Below are positions 1-7,696 of a stretch of 51,240 bases of DNA, one piece after another. The notes beneath the pieces were generated by a model, which saw only the letters and a list, made by a program, of their open reading frames with translations, ran no database searches and was not told the DNA's origin. Origin of the DNA: Bacteroidota bacterium. Lineage in GTDB: Bacteria; Bacteroidota; Bacteroidia; Palsa-948. The translations under genes and the position numbers were made by a program. The DNA lies in contig JAHEYJ010000006.1 of NCBI GenBank assembly GCA_023251675.1, positions 1-51,240 on the forward strand, given 5' to 3'. The stretch's first letter is position 1. Every line of letters begins with the position of its first letter.

Positions 1-280
1 AAAAACGGTCCTTGAAAGTACCGGGTTCAGATTCATCGGCGTTGACCACGAGGTGACGAGGCACTCCGGGAGGTTTTGCAATGAAACTCCATTTCATTCC
101 GGCAGGGAATCCTGCTCCTCCTCTTCCGCGAAGGCCTGATTTTTTTACTTCCTCAACCAGTTCTTCGGGTTTCATCTTCAGCGCTTTTTCTATAGCCGTA
201 TAACCGCCATTGGCCTTGTAACCCGCCAGCGTGTTGATGCCTTCCTTGTCGAGATCGTTTATGAGCAGTTGTCTTCCCAT
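1..280 (-). CDS. nuoF: NADH-quinone oxidoreductase subunit F, N-terminal part (cut by window edge)
   Basis: This is the first ~93 codons of NuoF, the FMN- and NADH-binding subunit of respiratory complex I; the rest lies left of the window. I read it directly from the minus strand (it is not in the ORF track): ATG at 280-278, then [10 protein letters not shown], and further on the glycine-rich FMN/NADH-binding stretch [14 protein letters not shown] followed by [13 protein letters not shown], which is diagnostic of the 51-kDa subunit family. It is downstream of nuoE on the same strand, as in normal nuo operons, but the two are separated by the GxxExxY insertion at 282-762, whose left inverted end begins one base before this start codon. 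Confidence 0.93.
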   Translation of the reverse strand, partial: MGRQLLINDLDKEGINTLAGYKANGGYTAIEKALKMKPEELVEEVKKSGLRGRGGAGFPAGMKWSFIAKPPGVPRHLVVNADESEPGTFKDRF

Positions 281-281
281 T

Positions 282-762
282 TAGCCACAGATTACACTAA
301 TTCTCACTGATTATAAAATTATACGTTTATATTTTAAAGAATTTTCTCCAAAATTTATTAATACTCCTAATTTCAATTTAGAAACTGCAAGATAGTTTAT
401 CACTTGACGATAATGATCTTCAAGCGCTCCTTCTTGTGCTTTGACTTCTAAAATAATTCTTTCATCAATTACGAAATCGGCAAAATAATAATGAGGCAAT
501 ATGGTTCCTTTATATTGAATCTCGTATTTTTTCTCTCTTTCAAATGAAAGGTTTTTAGCTTTTAGTTCATATTCAATAGCATCTTTATAGACAACTTCTG
601 ATAAACCCCTTCCCAGTATTTTGTGAATCTCCATGCATAATCCTATTATTTGAAATGATTCTTCCTGAAAAGGATATTTATCCTTTGTGAAATATATTTC
701 TTGTTTATCCTGTAATTCCAGTTCCATGTCTTAATCTGTGCTTTCTGTGTAATCTGTGGCTA
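282..762. mobile_element. 481-bp unit with 16-bp inverted ends carrying a GxxExxY gene
   Basis: The unit is bounded by TAGCCACAGATTACAC at 282-297 and its exact reverse complement at 747-762. Beyond the perfect 16 bp the ends stay similar for about 30 bp (AATCnGTG ahead of the shared block). It contains one gene, the GxxExxY protein, and no transposase. It sits exactly at the nuoE/nuoF junction: the TAG stop of nuoE (762-760) is part of the right end, and the nuoF start codon lies one base outside the left end. I see no obvious target-site duplication. Being a non-autonomous mobile unit is an inference from the ends and the position; the inverted repeat itself is seen directly. Confidence 0.6.
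311..727 (-). CDS. GxxExxY family protein (PD-(D/E)XK nuclease-like)
   Basis: A 138-residue protein of the GxxExxY family (Pfam PDDEXK_3). The name-giving motif is GLSEVVY near residue 42. The nuclease-like core follows as an aspartate in FADFVID and a glutamate-x-lysine in LEVKAQ (about residues 83-98), then a helix QVINYL and the terminal strand LGVLINFG. Length is typical for the family. The biochemical role of this family is not established; the fold suggests a nuclease, but I infer no substrate. It lies on the same strand as nuoE and nuoF and is enclosed by inverted repeats, so it looks like cargo of a small insertion rather than a complex I gene. Confidence 0.85.
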   Translation of the reverse strand: MELELQDKQEIYFTKDKYPFQEESFQIIGLCMEIHKILGRGLSEVVYKDAIEYELKAKNLSFEREKKYEIQYKGTILPHYYFADFVIDERIILEVKAQEGALEDHYRQVINYLAVSKLKLGVLINFGENSLKYKRIIL

Positions 763-1338
763 TTGCTTGATATCCGAATGATTGGTAACTCGTTCTTTTC
801 TCCAGTGTGTTACGACTTCGCCTTTATTTTTGTAATTGTCTAATATTTTTTCAGTCTTTTCTAAAGTCAGATTTTCATGATAGGTCTCGCCGATCTGCAT
901 CATGGGAGCGGTTCCGCAGGAAGCGAGGCACTCAACCGTTTTCAGTGTGAACATTCCGTCCGGCGTGGTCTCACCTTCTTTGATGCCGAGTTTTTTCTCG
1001 ATGAACTTCACCAGGTCTTCTGCGCCCATCAGCCAGCACGGCCCGGTTCTGCAAACTTCAATCACGCATTTGCCGACCGGTTTGAGGTTAAACATGGAAT
1101 AAAAGGAAGCCACTTCATACACTTCGATCGGTTGTATCTTCAGCAGCATGGCAACATAATCCATCACCTGGGGACTGAGCCATCCGTCGAATTCAGTTTG
1201 AGCGATATGGAGTAGCGGAAGTAATGCAGATTTCTGCTTTCCCTCCGGATAGCGCTTCATGATCTTATGCGCGAGGGTAAGCGCTTCGTCGGAGAACCTG
1301 ACTGCTGTCAGGCCGGTTTTTATTTGTTTGCTTGTCAC
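760..1338 (-). CDS. nuoE: NADH-quinone oxidoreductase subunit E (24-kDa, [2Fe-2S])
   Basis: NuoE is the thioredoxin-fold [2Fe-2S] subunit of the complex I NADH module. Ligand cysteines are visible as CRTGPC in the middle and CLASC about 40 residues later; RYPEGKQKSALLP and VYEVASFYSMF are family signatures. The ORF track starts at TTG 1362, but a TACATTTG promoter box (1367-1360) overlaps that codon, so I prefer the in-frame GTG at 1338, which gives 192 residues and an N-terminus of normal length. The stop codon falls inside the right inverted end of the inserted GxxExxY unit, so the last few residues may have been altered by the insertion. nuoF follows on the same strand. Confidence 0.88.
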   Translation of the reverse strand: MTSKQIKTGLTAVRFSDEALTLAHKIMKRYPEGKQKSALLPLLHIAQTEFDGWLSPQVMDYVAMLLKIQPIEVYEVASFYSMFNLKPVGKCVIEVCRTGPCWLMGAEDLVKFIEKKLGIKEGETTPDGMFTLKTVECLASCGTAPMMQIGETYHENLTLEKTEKILDNYKNKGEVVTHWRKERVTNHSDIKQ

Positions 1339-1359
1339 AAATTTTCTGTGTGATGACGG

Positions 1360-1367
1360 CAAATGTA
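1360..1367 (-). promoter_or_regulatory. candidate -7 box of nuoE (TACATTTG)
   Basis: On the minus strand TACATTTG fits the Bacteroidota consensus TAnnTTTG exactly. A TTTTG lies 16 bases upstream, slightly closer than the usual -33 spacing. If used, transcription starts just inside the track ORF and favours the GTG start at 1338. Confidence 0.5.
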
Positions 1368-1413
1368 TTATTTTCTAAATGCCCAAAAGACGATTTTTAT
1401 CATATTTTATGAA

Positions 1414-1442
1414 TTGCAAGCTGACCGATAATTCTATCTTTG
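1414..1442 (+). promoter_or_regulatory. candidate promoter of the 1471 gene (TTG-N18-TATCTTTG)
   Basis: TTG at 1414-1416 and TATCTTTG at 1435-1442 are separated by 18 bases, a good match to the TTG/TAnnTTTG promoter described for Bacteroidota. It sits 28 bases before the ATG at 1471 and diverges from the nuoE promoter. Confidence 0.6.
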
Positions 1443-1470
1443 TCGCCCACTTTCGTTAAACACCATACAA

Positions 1471-1662
1471 ATGGAAAATCATCCGGACGACGCCAAAAAA
1501 ACTTCGCAGAAAGTAGGAGGACTTCTTTTTGTCGGATGCATGTTCATTGGCATGGCAGCAGGATTTTATTTTGGAAATCTCCTCGTAGGAATGTTCTCCG
1601 GAATGGGAATCGGTTTTATCATGATGGCCGTGGTTTGGATGTCAGCCGTAAATAAAAAGTAA
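1471..1662 (+). CDS. small glycine-rich two-helix membrane protein
   Basis: A 63-residue protein I do not recognise. A charged N-terminus (MENHPDDAKK) is followed by two hydrophobic, glycine-rich segments, roughly residues 15-36 and 38-58, separated only by a short turn, and it ends in a basic NKK. It has its own promoter candidate 28 bases upstream and lies 39 bases before ileS on the same strand, so the two may be co-transcribed. Most likely an integral inner-membrane protein; its function is unknown. Confidence 0.75.
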   Translation: MENHPDDAKKTSQKVGGLLFVGCMFIGMAAGFYFGNLLVGMFSGMGIGFIMMAVVWMSAVNKK

Positions 1663-1701
1663 TTCGTTCCCTGATTCAATTTATAATAAGGTAGCAGAAC
1701 T

Positions 1702-4700
1702 GTGAGCAAATACCCTGAATATAAATTCCTTAACCTTCCCCAGATCGGGAAAGAAATTCTTGACTGGTGGGAGAAGGAAAATATATTTGAGAAAAGCGTC
1801 ACCACACGTGAGGGTGCTGAGCCATTCGTATTTTATGAAGGGCCCCCGTCAGCCAACGGAATGCCCGGCATCCATCACGTGATGGCGCGCACGATCAAGG
1901 ATCTGTTCTGCCGCTATCAAACGCTCAAAGGAAAACAGGTAAAACGTAAAGCTGGCTGGGACACACACGGACTTCCGATCGAACTGGCGGTGGAAAAAAC
2001 GCTGGGCATCACCAAAGAAGACATCGGCAAAAAAATTTCCATCGAAGATTACAACAAAGCCTGCCGCAAGGAGGTAATGAAGTTCCAGGATAAATGGGAA
2101 GAGGTTACGCGCATCATGGGTTACTGGGTGGACATGAAACATCCGTACATCACGTACGAGAACAATTACATTGAAAGTGTTTGGTGGCTGCTGAAAGAAC
2201 TTTACAAGAAAGGACTCATATATAAAGGATACACCATTCAGCCGTATTCCCCCGCCGCCGGAACCGGATTGAGCACGCATGAGCTGAACCAGCCGGGATG
2301 TTACAGGAATGTGAAGGACACGACTTGTACAGCGATGTTTAAAGTTATTCGTGATGATAAGTCTGAACATCTTTTTAAAGATGTTGAAACGGATGTTTAT
2401 TTTTTAGCGTGGACGACAACGCCCTGGACGCTTCCTTCCAATACTGCACTCGCGGTTGGGCATGATATTAAATATGTTCAGGTTTATGTGAGGAATAGAT
2501 ATTCTAAAAAAGTTATTTCAGTAATCTTAGCACAAGATTTATTTTATAACTATTTTCCCCGTATACTGATATCTGCGCAAGACTATGGATTATTTATGGA
2601 TAAAAATTACGGGATAAAAATTTTTACTGAGTACCAATGGAAACGATACAATGAAATTTCTCAAGAATTAGAAAACCCAGATCCAGATATAAATGTAGGG
2701 ATAAAGTTGATGATTGACGACCATCCCGGTGCAGTTCCCTTTGAAAATTTTAATGGTTTTGAATTGAAGAATATTTCTTACGAACCGTTGCTAAAGTTCG
2801 GAAAAATTTCTGAACCGATTGGTGGAACAAATGCTCCTTTTAAAGTTGTGTGCGATAATTTTGTAACAACCGTAGACGGAACCGGAATCGTGCACATCGC
2901 TCCGAGTTTTGGTGCGGATGACTTCCGCGTTGCAAAACAAAACGGAATTGGTTCGCTTACGCTCGTCGACAAACGCGGAAAATTTTTACCGGAAGTGAAA
3001 GATGGAATTTTTCTTTATGGAAGTGAATATGTGAAAGCGGAATATCTTACAGATAAGGAAAAAGAGAATGAAGTCAAAATTCAAAAGGAAAAACTTAAGA
3101 AGTCAAACGGAGGATATATTGAAGATACGAGCGATTTAAAATATCAAAGTGTTGACGAGAGGATTGTAAAAAAATTAGAAGTAGAAGGTAAGCTTTTCAA
3201 AAAGGAAAAATACGAGCATAGCTATCCGCATTGCTGGCGCACAGATAAGCCTATTTTATATTATCCGCTTGACTCCTGGTTTATAAAAACAACTGCGTGC
3301 AAGGATAAAATGGTGGAGCTGAACAAGACCATCAATTGGAAACCGGAACATACCGGAACCGGTCGTTTCGGCGAATGGCTGAACAATTTACAGGACTGGA
3401 ATTTGTCGCGCTCGCGTTTTTGGGGAATTCCGCTGCCGATCTGGAGAACAGAGGATGGAAAAGAAGAAAAGATGATCGGTTCTGCAGAAGAATTGAAAAA
3501 AGAAATTGAGAAAGCAAACCTGGAAGGGTTTAATTCAGATTTCAAAACAGAAGGAGCAGAGTTCGATCTGCATAAACCATTTATTGACCGGGTATTTCTT
3601 GTTTCCGATTCAGGAAAAAAAATGACGCGTGAATCTGACCTGATAGACGTTTGGTTCGATTCAGGCTCCATGCCGTATGCACAATACCATTACCCGTTTG
3701 AGAATAAAGAAAAATTTCCTCCCCTCTCCGGTGGGAGAGGGGTCGGGGGTGAGGTTTTCCCTGCCGACTTTATCGCCGAAGGTGTTGACCAGACCCGCGG
3801 ATGGTTCTACACGCTTCACGCTATTGCGGCTATGTTATTTGATTCAGTTGCTTTCAAAACGGTTGTGAGCAACGGACTGGTGCTCGATAAGAACGGAAAT
3901 AAAATGAGCAAGCGTTTGGGCAATGCCGTGGATCCGTTCGAGACCATCAATAAATACGGTCCGGATGCAACGCGCTGGTACATGATAACGAATGCATCGC
4001 CATGGGATAATTTAAAGTTTGATATCGAAGGTGTGGCGGAAAAGCAACGGAGTTTTTTCGGAACGCTGTACAACACGTATTCCTTTTTCGCGCTTTATGC
4101 GAACATTGACAAGTTCACCTATGCAGAAAAAGAAATTCCAGTAAAGGATCGACCGGAAATTGACCGGTGGATCTTATCCGAATTAAATACACTCATAAAA
4201 TTTGTGGATGAATCGTACGCTGATTACGAACCGACGAAAGCCGGGCGCGCCCTCGAGTATTTTGTTGATGAGCATTTGAGCAACTGGTACGTGCGGCTAT
4301 GCAGAAGACGTTTCTGGAAAGGTGAATACACCCAGGATAAAATTGCAGCTTTCCAAACCTTGTACCGTTGCCTGGAAGCCGTTACACAGCTTTCTTCGCC
4401 GATCGCGCCTTTCTTTTGCGAGAGGTTGTTCAAAGATCTGAATGACCTTACTCAAAAACAAAAAGCGGAGAGCGTTCATTTGAGTTTGTTTCCTGTGTGT
4501 GATGGTGGGTTGATCGATAAGCCGCTGGAAGAGCGCATGGAGATGGCGCAGAAGATTTCTTCCATGATCCTTTCCATCCGCAAAAAAGAAAACATCCGCG
4601 TGCGTCAGCCGCTGAATAAAATACAAATTCCGATCCTGGATGAAGCAACTAAAAAGAAAATAGAGGCTGTCAAGGATCTGATCCTTTCGGAAGTGAATGT

Positions 4701-5268
4701 GAAAGAAATGGAGTTTGTTGGTGAGGATGACGTTCAAATTGTAAAAAACCTGAAATTGAATTTTAAAACGCTGGGCAAAAAATGTGGGAAGCATATGAAA
4801 GCAGTCCAGGAGTATGCAGTTACGCATGCTAAATTGATAATTTCTTCTATCTCTAAGAACACGAATTATGAAATAAAAATCGGGAATGATATTATTACCC
4901 TAGTTCCCGAAGATGTAGATATTATTCCGGTCGATATTCCCGGCTGGAAGGTGGCGAACTCAGGGTCGATTACCGTTGCGCTCGATATCACGATCACACC
5001 CCAATTATGGGACGAAGGAATCGCCCGTGAACTGGTGAACCGGCTTCAGAATCTTCGAAAGGAGAACAAATTCGAGGTTACTGACAGGATCGATGTAAGG
5101 ATGAAAAATCACCCTAAAATTAATTCCGCTATTATTAATAATTTAGATTACATTCGCGCGGAAATTTTAGCAGATACGTTTGAAATTGTGAATGAGATTA
5201 ATGGGAACGGAGTAGAAATTGAAGTGGATGATGAGATCAGGACAATCGTTGCTATAAATAAAAATTAA
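1702..5268 (+). CDS. ileS: isoleucyl-tRNA synthetase
   Basis: IleRS charges tRNA-Ile in the cytoplasm. At 1188 residues it is the long version seen in Bacteroidota and eukaryote-like enzymes. The HIGH region reads GPPSANGMPGIHH near residues 48-60, the CP1 editing domain follows (about 190-560), the catalytic loop is KMSKR at about 734, and a helical anticodon-binding domain runs to the end. Start is GTG at 1702. Two oddities: at 3716-3765 an in-frame G/C-rich palindrome encodes PPLSGGRGVGG just before the conserved FPADFIAEGVDQTRGW, where relatives have a much shorter link; and parts of the editing domain (about 2470-2740) are by eye richer in A+T than the flanks. The dksA-like gene follows after 15 bases. 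Confidence 0.97.
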   Translation: MSKYPEYKFLNLPQIGKEILDWWEKENIFEKSVTTREGAEPFVFYEGPPSANGMPGIHHVMARTIKDLFCRYQTLKGKQVKRKAGWDTHGLPIELAVEKTLGITKEDIGKKISIEDYNKACRKEVMKFQDKWEEVTRIMGYWVDMKHPYITYENNYIESVWWLLKELYKKGLIYKGYTIQPYSPAAGTGLSTHELNQPGCYRNVKDTTCTAMFKVIRDDKSEHLFKDVETDVYFLAWTTTPWTLPSNTALAVGHDIKYVQVYVRNRYSKKVISVILAQDLFYNYFPRILISAQDYGLFMDKNYGIKIFTEYQWKRYNEISQELENPDPDINVGIKLMIDDHPGAVPFENFNGFELKNISYEPLLKFGKISEPIGGTNAPFKVVCDNFVTTVDGTGIVHIAPSFGADDFRVAKQNGIGSLTLVDKRGKFLPEVKDGIFLYGSEYVKAEYLTDKEKENEVKIQKEKLKKSNGGYIEDTSDLKYQSVDERIVKKLEVEGKLFKKEKYEHSYPHCWRTDKPILYYPLDSWFIKTTACKDKMVELNKTINWKPEHTGTGRFGEWLNNLQDWNLSRSRFWGIPLPIWRTEDGKEEKMIGSAEELKKEIEKANLEGFNSDFKTEGAEFDLHKPFIDRVFLVSDSGKKMTRESDLIDVWFDSGSMPYAQYHYPFENKEKFPPLSGGRGVGGEVFPADFIAEGVDQTRGWFYTLHAIAAMLFDSVAFKTVVSNGLVLDKNGNKMSKRLGNAVDPFETINKYGPDATRWYMITNASPWDNLKFDIEGVAEKQRSFFGTLYNTYSFFALYANIDKFTYAEKEIPVKDRPEIDRWILSELNTLIKFVDESYADYEPTKAGRALEYFVDEHLSNWYVRLCRRRFWKGEYTQDKIAAFQTLYRCLEAVTQLSSPIAPFFCERLFKDLNDLTQKQKAESVHLSLFPVCDGGLIDKPLEERMEMAQKISSMILSIRKKENIRVRQPLNKIQIPILDEATKKKIEAVKDLILSEVNVKEMEFVGEDDVQIVKNLKLNFKTLGKKCGKHMKAVQEYAVTHAKLIISSISKNTNYEIKIGNDIITLVPEDVDIIPVDIPGWKVANSGSITVALDITITPQLWDEGIARELVNRLQNLRKENKFEVTDRIDVRMKNHPKINSAIINNLDYIRAEILADTFEIVNEINGNGVEIEVDDEIRTIVAINKN
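3718..3762. repeat. in-frame palindromic repeat inside ileS
   Basis: A perfect 9-bp stem, CCCCTCTCC (3721-3729) with GGAGAGGGG (3734-3742) and a GGTG loop, is followed by TCGGGGGTGAGG. The same arrangement (palindrome plus CGGGGGTG tail) occurs in pbpC at 27095-27124. It adds codons without breaking the ileS frame. Confidence 0.75.
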
Positions 5269-5283
5269 TCAACTCATACTGTA

Positions 5284-6093
5284 ATGGCAAAATCAAAAAA
5301 GAAGGCAAAAGCCAAAGCAAAGAAGGTTAAAAAATCTTCTGCAAAAAAAGTGAAGAAAGTCGTTAAAAAGAAAATTGCAAAGAAGAACGTTGTTAAGAAG
5401 AGAACCGCCAAGAAGAAACCCGGAACGAAAAAAACCGCAAAGAAAGTAAAGGCGAAAACTAAACCGGTTGCCAAAAAAGAAAGTAAAGAAACAAAACACG
5501 TTTTGGCCGTAAAGCCGGTTCCTGTTAAAGTAGATGTGGTTAAAACTTTAAAGGATGTTAAAAAAACAAAAGAAGAACTGGCTGAAGAGCGGGATCTCCT
5601 GGGGGAAGAAACGTATTCGTGGGACAGCGGTTCGTTTTCTGATATGAAAAATTATGAACCTACTCCGGTCTTCAGAAAACCCGATCCTCCGCAGCCTAAA
5701 TTCAAAGGAAAGAAAGATTCCCGTACACGCTATTCGGATAAGGAGTTGGATGAGTTTAAGGATATTATTTTTGAGAAACTTTTAGAAGCGGAGAAAGATT
5801 ATGAGCTTTTGAAAAATACACTCGCTCACCGCGATGAACACGGAACAGATGATACTTCTCCTACATTCAAAGTGCTGGAAGACGGATCCGATGCCATGTC
5901 ACGCGAAGAGATTGCTCAGTTGGCCGCACGTCAGGAAAAACATATCCAGAATCTGAAAAATGCGCTGATCCGTATTGAAAATAAAACGTATGGAATCTGC
6001 CGTGTAACGGGTAAGTTGATTCCTAAAGAAAGGCTGCGCAGCGTTCCCCATGCAACACTCAGCATTGAAGCAAAGTTGACACAACATTCTTAA
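5284..6093 (+). CDS. DksA/TraR-family protein with lysine-rich histone-like N-terminus
   Basis: 269 residues in two parts. Residues 1 to about 85 are almost entirely Lys, Ala and Val (repeats such as KKAKAKAKKVKK), like histone H1 or HU tails, and would bind DNA or RNA non-specifically. The C-terminal half has the coiled-coil and the degenerate zinc-finger region of DksA/TraR proteins, ending YGICRVTGKLIPKERL followed by VPHATLSI. Only one cysteine of the classical four-cysteine finger remains, as is usual in the Bacteroidota version. DksA proteins modulate RNA polymerase during stringent control; whether this one does is inferred from homology. It sits between ileS and lspA in one plus-strand run. 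Confidence 0.82.
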   Translation: MAKSKKKAKAKAKKVKKSSAKKVKKVVKKKIAKKNVVKKRTAKKKPGTKKTAKKVKAKTKPVAKKESKETKHVLAVKPVPVKVDVVKTLKDVKKTKEELAEERDLLGEETYSWDSGSFSDMKNYEPTPVFRKPDPPQPKFKGKKDSRTRYSDKELDEFKDIIFEKLLEAEKDYELLKNTLAHRDEHGTDDTSPTFKVLEDGSDAMSREEIAQLAARQEKHIQNLKNALIRIENKTYGICRVTGKLIPKERLRSVPHATLSIEAKLTQHS

Positions 6094-6106
6094 AATTTGC
6101 AGTTTG

Positions 6107-6149
6107 CAGTTTACGGTTTACAGTTGAAATAACCGTAGACTGTAAACTG
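6107..6149. repeat. intergenic hairpin repeat between dksA-like gene and lspA
   Basis: Left arm 6107-6125 and right arm 6131-6149 pair at 16 of 19 positions around a 5-base loop. The sequence is built from CAGTTT and TTTACGG words. It has no T-run, so it is more like a dispersed REP-type repeat than a terminator. Confidence 0.55.
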
Positions 6150-6168
6150 AAGACCGTAAATACCTTTT

Positions 6169-6840
6169 GTGAAAAAAGCAGCACTCATCGTATTCTCTGT
6201 TTTGCTGATAGACCAGTTTGTCAAGATCTGGATAAAATCACACATGACGCTGGGCGACCAGATCACCGTCATTGAAAATTTTTTCTACATACACTTTACG
6301 GAAAATTACGGAATGGCGTTTGGCCTTGAACTGGAAGGCTCGTATGGAAAGTTGTTGCTGAGTCTTTTCCGTATCCTGGCGGTCGGCGGAATCGGATGGT
6401 ACCTGTACACGCTTATCAAACAAAAAGCCCACAGCGGGCTTATTTTCAGTATTGCGCTCATCATGGCGGGCGCTATCGGAAATATACTGGACAGCGCTTT
6501 TTACGGATTGATCTTTTCAGAGAGCACACCCATGGATACGGCAGTTTTTTTACCGCAGGAAGGCGGGTATGCCGGATTCTTGCACGGTGCAGTAGTGGAT
6601 ATGTTTTATTTTCACACGCATTTGAATTCTGGTTTCTGGAGCAGTCAGCCATTTGATTTCACATTCCCGATATTCAATATTTCCGATTCCTCCATAACGA
6701 TCGGCGTTATTATCATTCTGCTCTTTCAGCGGCGGTTTTTCAGGCATGAAAAGAAGGAAGATGCGGCTGAGGCAAATACAACTTCTCCTGCGCAAACTTC
6801 AGAGTCAAAAGGACAGGTCTCTGAAAATAATCCCGCCTGA
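6169..6840 (+). CDS. lspA: lipoprotein signal peptidase (signal peptidase II)
   Basis: LspA is the inner-membrane aspartyl protease that removes signal peptides from prolipoproteins after lipidation. Visible features are the N-terminal membrane helix, the conserved NYGMAFG segment, and the two catalytic aspartate contexts GNILDSAFYG and FNISDSS, with four membrane helices in all. The usual DR after GN has become DS. Start is GTG at 6169. 223 residues is long for the family because of an extra loop before the third motif and a hydrophilic Ser/Glu-rich tail, both common in Bacteroidota. Several lipoproteins in this window would be its substrates. Confidence 0.93.
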   Translation: MKKAALIVFSVLLIDQFVKIWIKSHMTLGDQITVIENFFYIHFTENYGMAFGLELEGSYGKLLLSLFRILAVGGIGWYLYTLIKQKAHSGLIFSIALIMAGAIGNILDSAFYGLIFSESTPMDTAVFLPQEGGYAGFLHGAVVDMFYFHTHLNSGFWSSQPFDFTFPIFNISDSSITIGVIIILLFQRRFFRHEKKEDAAEANTTSPAQTSESKGQVSENNPA

Positions 6841-6882
6841 TTCGTTTTTGTATTTTCGTACAAATTATTTTTCTGCATTCTC

Positions 6883-7515
6883 ATGGCAAGGCCAAAAAGC
6901 AAATACTACGTTGTCTGGAAAGGAAAAGAGACGGGTGTATTTCATTCATGGGATGACTGCAAGAAACAAATTCAGGGATACACAGGAGCGCAGTACAAAT
7001 CGTTCACAACAAAAGAGGCCGCCGCGAACGCATTTAACAGATCCGCAAAAGATTTTATCGGTAAGGATGCATTCGTATCAGCGCTTTCACCTGAGCTATT
7101 GTCAAAAATAGGAAAACCGATCCTTGAAAGTATTTCTGTGGATGCGGCATTCGATGGCGATGTGATGGAGTACAAAGGAGTTTATACAAAGACAAAAAAA
7201 GTTTTATTTCAGCTGGGGCCGTTCGAGGATGCAACGAATAATATCGGAGAGTTTCTTGCCATCGTTCATGCGCTTGGTTACCTGAAAAAACAAAACAGTG
7301 CCGCACCCGTCTATTCCGACAGTTTAACAGCATTAACCTGGGTGAAGCATAAGCATGCAAAAACAAAACTTGTTTCAACGCCTGCTAACAAATCTCTTTT
7401 TCATTTGCTTGACAGGGCCGTTAAATGGCTGCATGAGAATAAATATCCCAACCGGCTTTTGAAATGGGAAACCAAAGCCTGGGGAGAAAACCCGGCGGAT
7501 TTCGGCAGAAAATAA
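6883..7515 (+). CDS. rnhA: ribonuclease HI with N-terminal hybrid-binding domain
   Basis: Degrades the RNA strand of RNA-DNA hybrids. The N-terminal 45 residues (YYVVWKGKETGVFHSWDDC, then YKSFTTKEAA) are the RNase H1 hybrid-binding (viroplasmin-like) domain. The C-terminal part is the catalytic domain with all four acidic residues visible: D in SVDAAFDG, E in NIGEFLAI, D in YSDSLTAL and D in ENPADFG. 210 residues is normal for this bacterial two-domain form. It begins 42 bases after lspA and ends the plus-strand run. Confidence 0.93.
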   Translation: MARPKSKYYVVWKGKETGVFHSWDDCKKQIQGYTGAQYKSFTTKEAAANAFNRSAKDFIGKDAFVSALSPELLSKIGKPILESISVDAAFDGDVMEYKGVYTKTKKVLFQLGPFEDATNNIGEFLAIVHALGYLKKQNSAAPVYSDSLTALTWVKHKHAKTKLVSTPANKSLFHLLDRAVKWLHENKYPNRLLKWETKAWGENPADFGRK

Positions 7516-7592
7516 TTTTATTTTTTCTTTACTTCCAGTCCGCACGGATTTCCCCGCTCGGTAAAATAGTATCAGCTTAAGATAATTAATAC

Positions 7593-7623
7593 TTGCTTTC
7601 CATATTTTCCTGATCTAAATTCG
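7593..7623 (+). promoter_or_regulatory. candidate promoter of the 7697 gene (TTG-N20-TAAATTCG)
   Basis: TTG at 7593-7595 is followed after 20 bases by TAAATTCG (7616-7623), one mismatch from TAnnTTTG. The start codon is 73 bases further on. Confidence 0.4.
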
Positions 7624-7696
7624 TTCTCGGATTGTCAGAAACGGGTCGGGGAATCATTCCAAACGTTATTTTTTATTAATCACTAATGAAATCGCC

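Noticed and set aside
311-727. CRISPR-associated or restriction nuclease
   Set aside because: Only the generic PD-(D/E)XK pattern and GxxExxY motif are present; no cas, methylase or array nearby.
1339-1362. TTG start of nuoE proposed by the ORF track
   Set aside because: The TTG is inside a TACATTTG promoter box; the in-frame GTG at 1338 gives a normal N-terminus.
5274-5499. Phe/Leu-rich minus-strand ORFs opposite the Lys-rich DksA tail
   Set aside because: They are antisense shadows of the lysine codons; no start context and no plausible protein.
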